This document shows positions 58,338 through 64,000 of a DNA stretch of 64,000 bases, piece after piece. The stretch is from Petrosia ficiformis. Lineage: Eukaryota; Porifera; Demospongiae; Haplosclerida; Petrosiidae. The notes under the pieces were generated by a model. The model saw only the letters and a program-made list of their open reading frames with translations, was not told where the DNA came from and searched no databases. The position numbers were made by a program, and so were the translations under genes. The stretch spans positions 792,001-856,000 of the forward strand of contig OX345640.1 of NCBI GenBank assembly GCA_947044365.1, in the 5' to 3' direction. Positions within the stretch are counted from its first letter, which is position 1; each line of letters opens with the position of its first letter.

Positions 58338-60696
58338 ATGAGGAGTAGATGTCGTATAGTTGTATTTATATTGGTAAGCTCATGCTATTCACATCAGAAA
58401 TATACTTTGAATCTTTTAATCCCTCCAGAGTGTGATTGGTCTACTAACGACTCTTCTTCTTCTCCTGCTTCGTTCCTCTCCCTCTATTCTTGTTACAATT
58501 CCTCCTCCAAATCATCAACAAAAAGTATCTCTGATTTTATGTTTTCCTCATGTTACTGTTTCACAGGTAATAACAACTTACAAGATGGTGAAAAAAGGTT
58601 AGAAAGCAAGAAGAGTACACATACATATACGTATATATGGATCTAGCATAGTCTGTAGTGCACAGTATATAATCTTTGATACAGACCGGAAGAGATTCAT
58701 ACCCATCTTTTTGAGTTAAGCACATAAATGTATTGATAGGATTTTATAGACGATTATTTGGGCTCATTATTGAGGGACTAAACACCATACTGTTGAGGGG
58801 TCTAGATATATTCTTGGTAAAATGAATTCTGGCTTGAAAATCTGGATAGGGAATTTTCTAGCCCCCTGTACAAAACCTCAATTAACACGTGACAATTGTC
58901 CTTATTTATTGATTTATGTTATTTAGTTGCTGTGGTAACTATTATTGATTGTATCATTAATGTAAATATCGTTTATTTTCATACTATAGCTCTGTCTACA
59001 ATGGAGTTGGAATACGAGTTCTTTCTTATAACTGATTTACCTATTTCAACAAATCAAATTGGTTCTCATCATGTTGTATCATATCATAAATCTTGTTCTG
59101 TGTCTGTTTTAGAAGCTATTGAAATGTCTCATTATAGTGTTGTATTGGTAGGTACATCTATACATCTATCCATCCAACCATTAATCCATTCATCCATCCA
59201 TCCATCCATCCATCCATCCATCCATCCATCCATCCATAGCATCTATTCTTCCATCTATGTATCTACCATAATATATCTATTCATCTAACCATCAATCCAT
59301 CCATGCATCTATCTATCTATCTAATATCTATCTATGTATGTATCTATAATTCTATCTATCTATTCATCCACCATACATGCATGTATCTATTCATCATTTA
59401 TATAAAAAGCACTAGCACGTCTATCTATGCATCCATTTCTCGATGACCTCCATCCTTACCACTTTCTTCTAATGTAGTTAATAAGCTCTAATATAACCTC
59501 TTATGGTTCTACTCTCCCAAAACTTGTCAAACCAGTTTTACAGGGAGAGTCTGATCTGGTTTTATTGGAAGACACTAGACAGGTATGATAACTGTGGTAC
59601 CTTGATATACACACACATACACTCATTATTGAATATTGTTGTCAAAGCAGTGTTTTAAATTCTTGTAATAATTATAATTATATATTTTATTAGTTACCTA
59701 GCTTATGGCAGCGATTTCTTCAAATTCTTCTACTACCTATAACAGCTACTACCTATGTACCTGATACCCTTTCCTTTGCTATTTCCTCTTCAACTTGGAA
59801 TCATGGTTAGTCGCTGTGTGTGTACATATTATAAACATCATTGGATGTATTACTTTATGTTAGGTTGTCATGGCGTCACAGTTAGGCGTGGCAGTTTCAC
59901 AGTAGAGCTGGTCTCTCATTGTTTCTTAAAACGCTGGCAGTTGGTGCCTGCTGAAACCAAACCTCCTTATGGTCATTCTTCTATAAGTTTGTCACAGGCA
60001 AGTCTTAGATGTAAAATAAAATTGTGATTTGTCTTGATGATGTTTAAACCAGTTAGCATAAATTACATTAGCAACAATTGATACTCCAGTGTTCTAAGAG
60101 CACCAAACTTTGACTTAAAAGCACTAGATATTGATATCACTGTCAAACATAGTACTTGTATTATGAGCTAGTGATTTAATTGTAGGTATACAACTAAAGG
60201 TCATTCATGTTCACCTTGTCCTCAGAAAAATGTTCATAACTTTAGTTTAGAAAGACCAACAATCTTTTTATCTGTACCATTCTCTTATAATTATCCTTCC
60301 TGTTCTTTTTTGTGTATGTCAAATTTCAATCCAATGCTTCATTATTGAGTTACAGTATTAACCTTATGACATACACTATACACTATAGTACATGTAAAGT
60401 CATCACATCATAATTTTGAGGACATCGTGAATGTGAACAGACTTTATTTACGTATAAGAATAATTAAAGCTTAGAACAATTTTTATTAGTTTATCAATTA
60501 CTAATATCATTATTGACATGACTTTTATATGCAGGTTTTTTCCATCTGGTGGGATATGCATCCATTTTTATGTATTCTCATAATCATAGCAACTGTGTTT
60601 TCTGTTCTATTGTTCATAAAGTTGAGATACTCTCAAAACGTTTATGAAAAACTACATAAAAGTAATCTAAATAATAATAATTATATTAATATATGA
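58338..60696 (+). CDS. Single-pass type I membrane protein, family not recognised
   Basis: Six exons: 58338-58566, 58990-59147, 59478-59582, 59694-59805, 59864-59997 and 60535-60696. They sum to 900 bases, 299 residues. The N-terminus [18 protein letters not shown] looks like a signal peptide; an in-frame ATG at 58320 would add six residues. The luminal part has a few N-x-S/T sites and cysteines. One hydrophobic helix near residues 256-277 ([20 protein letters not shown]) is followed by a short basic, Asn-rich tail. The intron after 59997 appears to be GC-AG (CAG/GCAAGT). I do not recognise the family; the layout suggests an ER or cell-surface protein. Its closeness to the RIM-BP start implies a shared promoter. 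Confidence 0.7.
59150..59400. repeat. ATCC/ATCT repeat cluster
   Basis: CATCCATCCATCCATCCATC and ATCTATCTATCT runs in an intron of the membrane-protein gene. Confidence 0.9.
60194..60446 (+). mobile_element. MITE family B, copy 4
   Basis: CTAAAGGTCATTCATGTTCA to CATCGTGAATGTGAACAGAC, about 250 bases. It lies in the last intron of the membrane-protein gene and has a small deletion in the TTACAGTAT segment. Confidence 0.85.
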
Positions 60697-60856
60697 AATA
60701 TGGTTTAATTTTTTTTTATTTATGATAATTTTTAATCTCATGATTTGTGATTGTAATGGTTTGTGGAAGACATCCATCAATTCAAAATTAAATTAACTAT
60801 AGATTTAAGGTTGATGAGGTAGCCATACATACTATATATATATATATATATATATA

Positions 60857-60952
60857 GTATGATGGTGATATCATCCCTTTGATGTGGTGAGTCCTATATA
60901 TTGTATATAGACCTTCCATGTGCACACTGTGCAGGAGATGTCACCATCATAC
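60857..60952. mobile_element. Foldback element next to a (TA)n run
   Basis: GTATGATGGTGATATCATC at 60857 and GATGTCACCATCATAC ending at about 60952 are inverted. It adjoins (TA)n at 60834-60856 and the palindrome at 60967. Confidence 0.55.
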
Positions 60953-60966
60953 AATATATTGTCTAT

Positions 60967-61114
60967 AGTATGCTAATAGGTCCTATATACTGAATATAGG
61001 ACCCTTGTTTTGTGTCCTCGGATGTGATATAGCCCTTGCAGGCTCGGGCTATATCACATCCTCAGACACAAAACTCAGGTCCTATATTCAGTATATAGGA
61101 CCTATTAGCATACT
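60967..61114. mobile_element. 148-bp near-perfect palindrome
   Basis: AGTATGCTAATAGGTCCTAT..CCTCGGATGTGATATAGCCC at the left is mirrored by GGGCTATATCACATCCTCAG..ATAGGACCTATTAGCATACT at the right, with a few loop bases (TTGCAGGCTC). The arms are about 70 bases. A related shorter copy is at 29391-29482. The rest of the 60697-61221 gap shows nothing else. Confidence 0.9.
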
Positions 61115-61221
61115 ATATATATTACATTTAATCAATAGTAGCTCAGACAGTGTTGGTTATTAGTAATTAATTATATTATCTCGGACCGATAACAGGAAGC
61201 ATTGGAAAATTACCACTGAAG

Positions 61222-64000
61222 ATGGATGGTATATGCTACTTTCTGTTTCTCTTTCTATTTTGTGTTGAAGGCATCATCCATGAGCCCACAAATTCTAAAA
61301 AGGGTTTGATTGAGCCTGTAGTGGTGGAGTACACAGAGAATTTACCTTTGGAATCGGTACTCTCAAATACAAAGGAGAAATTGTAAATTTATTATATATA
61401 TATATATAATTTATATAATATATATAATTATATATAATTTATTATTATATATATAAATTATTTTTATTTACTACAATTTTACAGTGCTGGTAGGGACTCC
61501 CTTCACAGCACATGTCTTCTTAAGCTCTTTCCAATTAAGTCAAAGATAGTGGTCACCGTACCTTTTATGCCTCATTAGTCATTACCTACCTAATCATGAG
61601 GAGTCATACTGAATGCCATTCTTTCATCCCAGTACTTTAATTCATGGTATTGAGTAATGCTCCAGAATTGATTAGCATGTCTCTTTACTTATACTTGATA
61701 CTATCCATACTGATTACCAAACTACTTATTTATTGTACAAAATGACAATTTCTGGTATCTGCCCTTCACTACAATATAACAGTCTTGCTTAAAACTCTCA
61801 ATGAGACAAAGTGTGTTTATGTTGGCTTAAACAACTGGTTCTTAGTGAAGGGCAATACCAGAAAGTTTCATTTCGATATAATATACCAAGTAGTTATACA
61901 ATGAAATTGAGTACGTTGTTTTTTCCAGGATTCTACAAACACAAAGTGCCTACGGTATACATATACATTATAGTACAGTATGTATAAACAATAAACTGTC
62001 CTTATTAGCAGTGTCAAAAATCAAGAGTTTATATGCATTTAAAGATGAATTATAACTATATAAGCATATACTGTACCCCTCTAAAAGAGAATCCATACTC
62101 ATGTCCATAGTTTAATTATTATTTCTGATATCTGTTGTCTAATTATAGTGCTGATAGATACCATTCCAGAAACCCTCGAAGTACTCCTACAACCACACCT
62201 CCTGGATTTGGTACCACTGTTAAACTGACTGGTGATCATCATACATTTGGTCTTGTTCATTGGTCTGGTAAACCACGTGAGGTAAGTGTATTTGGAAACA
62301 CTTTATAATTATCCCATCAACCTTTATTTGTTCTGTTAGCGTATCTTCGTCTTGACAAGGAAGAGAGATAGTGGAGGCTACTCAACAGAGAGTTTTTTAT
62401 GGATGTGAGTCTTCATCTTCCCGTTGTAAGATATCAACATATGCTTCTGTTTCTCTCTGCTTCTCTCTGCTTAATCTATTACTCTCTCTCTTCTCTCTCT
62501 CTTTAGTTCAAAGGATTATGGAAAGACATTTGAAAATATTACTAATATGTTTCCTTCTGATGCTGTTGCCGAATGGTACTACATCAGTTCAAAGGCTGAC
62601 ATTGTAAGTTTCTTAATCTGTATAGTTTTCATCAAACCATCTATCCATCTGTTAACATCTCCTTCATCTATGTATTCATTTATCCTCCTAACTATTTATG
62701 CATTCAGTCCGCAATCTAAATAATTGAATAGTATAGTTAACAACTGTTATAAGTCTTCCTTCAAACACAAAGAAAATTGCAGTCTGAAAAAGCTCAGATC
62801 AGTCAATATCAAATGAATAGTATTTCGATCTATCCATCTTCTCTACATCTATCCATCCCTCTTTTTTTATAGCTAATTTTCACTGATCGTATTAATAATC
62901 GTTTATATGTCACACTTGATGAAGGAGACAGTTTTACAGCTGTTAATCTACCTTTCACTCCAGACACACTCCGATTCCAAAATTCCCAAGTCCCGGATAT
63001 TACCAAATATGAACAACATGTGTTATCATACGACAAAGGGACAGAAAAAGTACAGATATTATGTAATAACAATGTTCATTTGTATTGAAGGTTGCAAGCT
63101 GTTAAAAATAAATTTTATTGGTTACGAATAATCTATACATACGTATTCATGCTCATATTGGTACAGTTGCATATATTATGTTGAAGAAGAAATGGACTAT
63201 CTCTTAATTTGTACTGATAAACATGTATATAGATTAAAGCTGGGAATTGGCTGGGAATTGGCTGAGATTCTGAAATTCATTTCAATTCATTCATTAAATT
63301 AGCTCACAGCCAATATGAATTAACTCCGAGTTTTTTTAATGTTAGAGATTTACTTATGTACATGAATACTTCTCTCTCTCTCTCACTCTCTGTCTCTCTA
63401 TCTCTCACTCTCTCTCTCCTAGCTCTGGGTATCTGGTAATGCAGGTCTAAATTGGACTAAAATAGGGGACAATGTAACTCGTTATGCCTGGCGAGAACTC
63501 AACAGTACTTATGAGGATCCTACTGTTGTGTATTTTGATCAGAAAGTTAACGGTTTGTGAGAATAAGTTTAGAATAACAGTATGAATATTATAATAACTG
63601 ATAATTGCTTTCTAATCTTGACATGATAATCATCAATTACTACTGATGTATGATTTATTTATTATATATTGTGTAAAATGTGCAGCTATTACTTGTACAT
63701 GTTGAATACAAATATTAGTTATAATTACTCTTATTACTTATTAATGGATTTAATTACATTCAGTTATCATTTCTCCATAGACACAACTGTCATGTTATAT
63801 ACATCATCAAATGCCTCTGGTAATGGCTACCAGACACAGCTGTTTGATTCAAAACTTGGTGCATTCATGCCTGGAACATTTGTTCTGTCATATCAATACA
63901 TGTTCATACAGGTTAGTCATGTAACTGTCATATGATCATCATGTGATATGACTTATCATTTCTCAGAGGAACTATACACAAATTGGACAGGGAACAAGCA
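61222..64000 (+). CDS. VPS10-domain (sortilin-type) receptor, 5' part
   Basis: VPS10 receptors sort cargo between Golgi, endosome and surface through a ten-bladed propeller. Exons in the window: 61222-61382, 62149-62281, 62340-62404, 62507-62603, 62873-63049, 63423-63552, 63781-63911 and 63967 to the edge; the gene continues to the right. The ATG at 61222 opens a signal peptide (MDGICYFLFLFLFCVEG). Propeller sequence follows: SKDYGKTFENITNMF is an Asp-box-like strand, then FTDRINNRLYVTLDEGDSF, LWVSGNAGLNWTKIGDNV and RNYTQIGQGTS, matching the repeated S-x-D-x-G-x-x-W/F pattern and order of sortilin-type VPS10 domains. Splice phases agree throughout. Which member (SORT1, SORL1 or SORCS type) cannot be said from this part. 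Confidence 0.85.
61737..61880. mobile_element. Foldback element in VPS10-receptor intron
   Basis: AATGACAATTTCTGGTATCT + GCCCTTCACTA at about 61740 is inverted as TAGTGAAGGGCAATACCAGA + AAGTTTCATT at about 61846-61876. Arms of about 32 bases. Confidence 0.65.

Overview
The window is AT-rich animal DNA with eukaryotic spliced genes. Nearly every intron follows GT-AG, many introns are short (about 50-400 bases), and gene families are metazoan: exocyst, Abraxas, RIM-binding protein, VPS10 receptor, TRF-type telomere protein. Genes lie close together and often share head-to-head or tail-to-tail boundaries. The spaces hold many minisatellites and palindromic MITE-like elements. My best guess is a marine early-branching invertebrate, most likely a demosponge. 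That is inference from genome style, because no marker gene in the window settles it.

Layout, left to right: the 3' end of SLBP (+, 1-986); a TRF-like telomere-repeat-binding protein (-, 2291-6844); FAM136A (-, 6989-8670) with a decayed RecQ-like helicase fragment in its intron; a 423-bp palindrome; an SLC25 mitochondrial carrier (+, 9421-11751); EXOC4/Sec8 (-, 30 exons, 12957-25076); an Abraxas-family gene (+, 10 exons, 25145-29159) starting 68 bases from EXOC4; TIMM8 (-, 29658-29977); about 10 kb with no gene I can support but several minisatellites; SUPV3L1 (+, 18 exons, 40306-47516); a RIM-binding-protein homologue with a long coiled-coil N-terminus (-, 29 exons, 48392-58197); an unrecognised single-pass membrane protein (+, 58338-60696); and the 5' part of a VPS10/sortilin-type receptor (+, 61222 to the window end). 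For each complete gene I joined exons by hand, and the summed exon lengths are divisible by three with matching splice phases. The exact splice sites are predictions.

Functionally the genes are a mixture rather than a pathway. FAM136A, TIMM8, SUPV3L1 and the SLC25 carrier are mitochondrial. EXOC4, RIM-BP and the VPS10 receptor belong to secretion and membrane traffic. SLBP handles histone mRNA. The TRF-like protein and Abraxas belong to chromosome maintenance and deubiquitinase complexes. Three of the four mitochondrial genes carry a CACGTG E-box 11-63 bases upstream of the ATG.

The accessory layer is rich: at least six families of inverted-repeat elements (several with multiple copies here), one of which seeded an 8-copy 60-bp satellite; a roughly 720-bp perfect CATA array that fills a SUPV3L1 intron up to the 3' splice site; a 108-bp triplication inside a coding exon of the RIM-BP gene; and EXOC4 introns made almost wholly of one-strand pyrimidine or GTAC-rich repeats.
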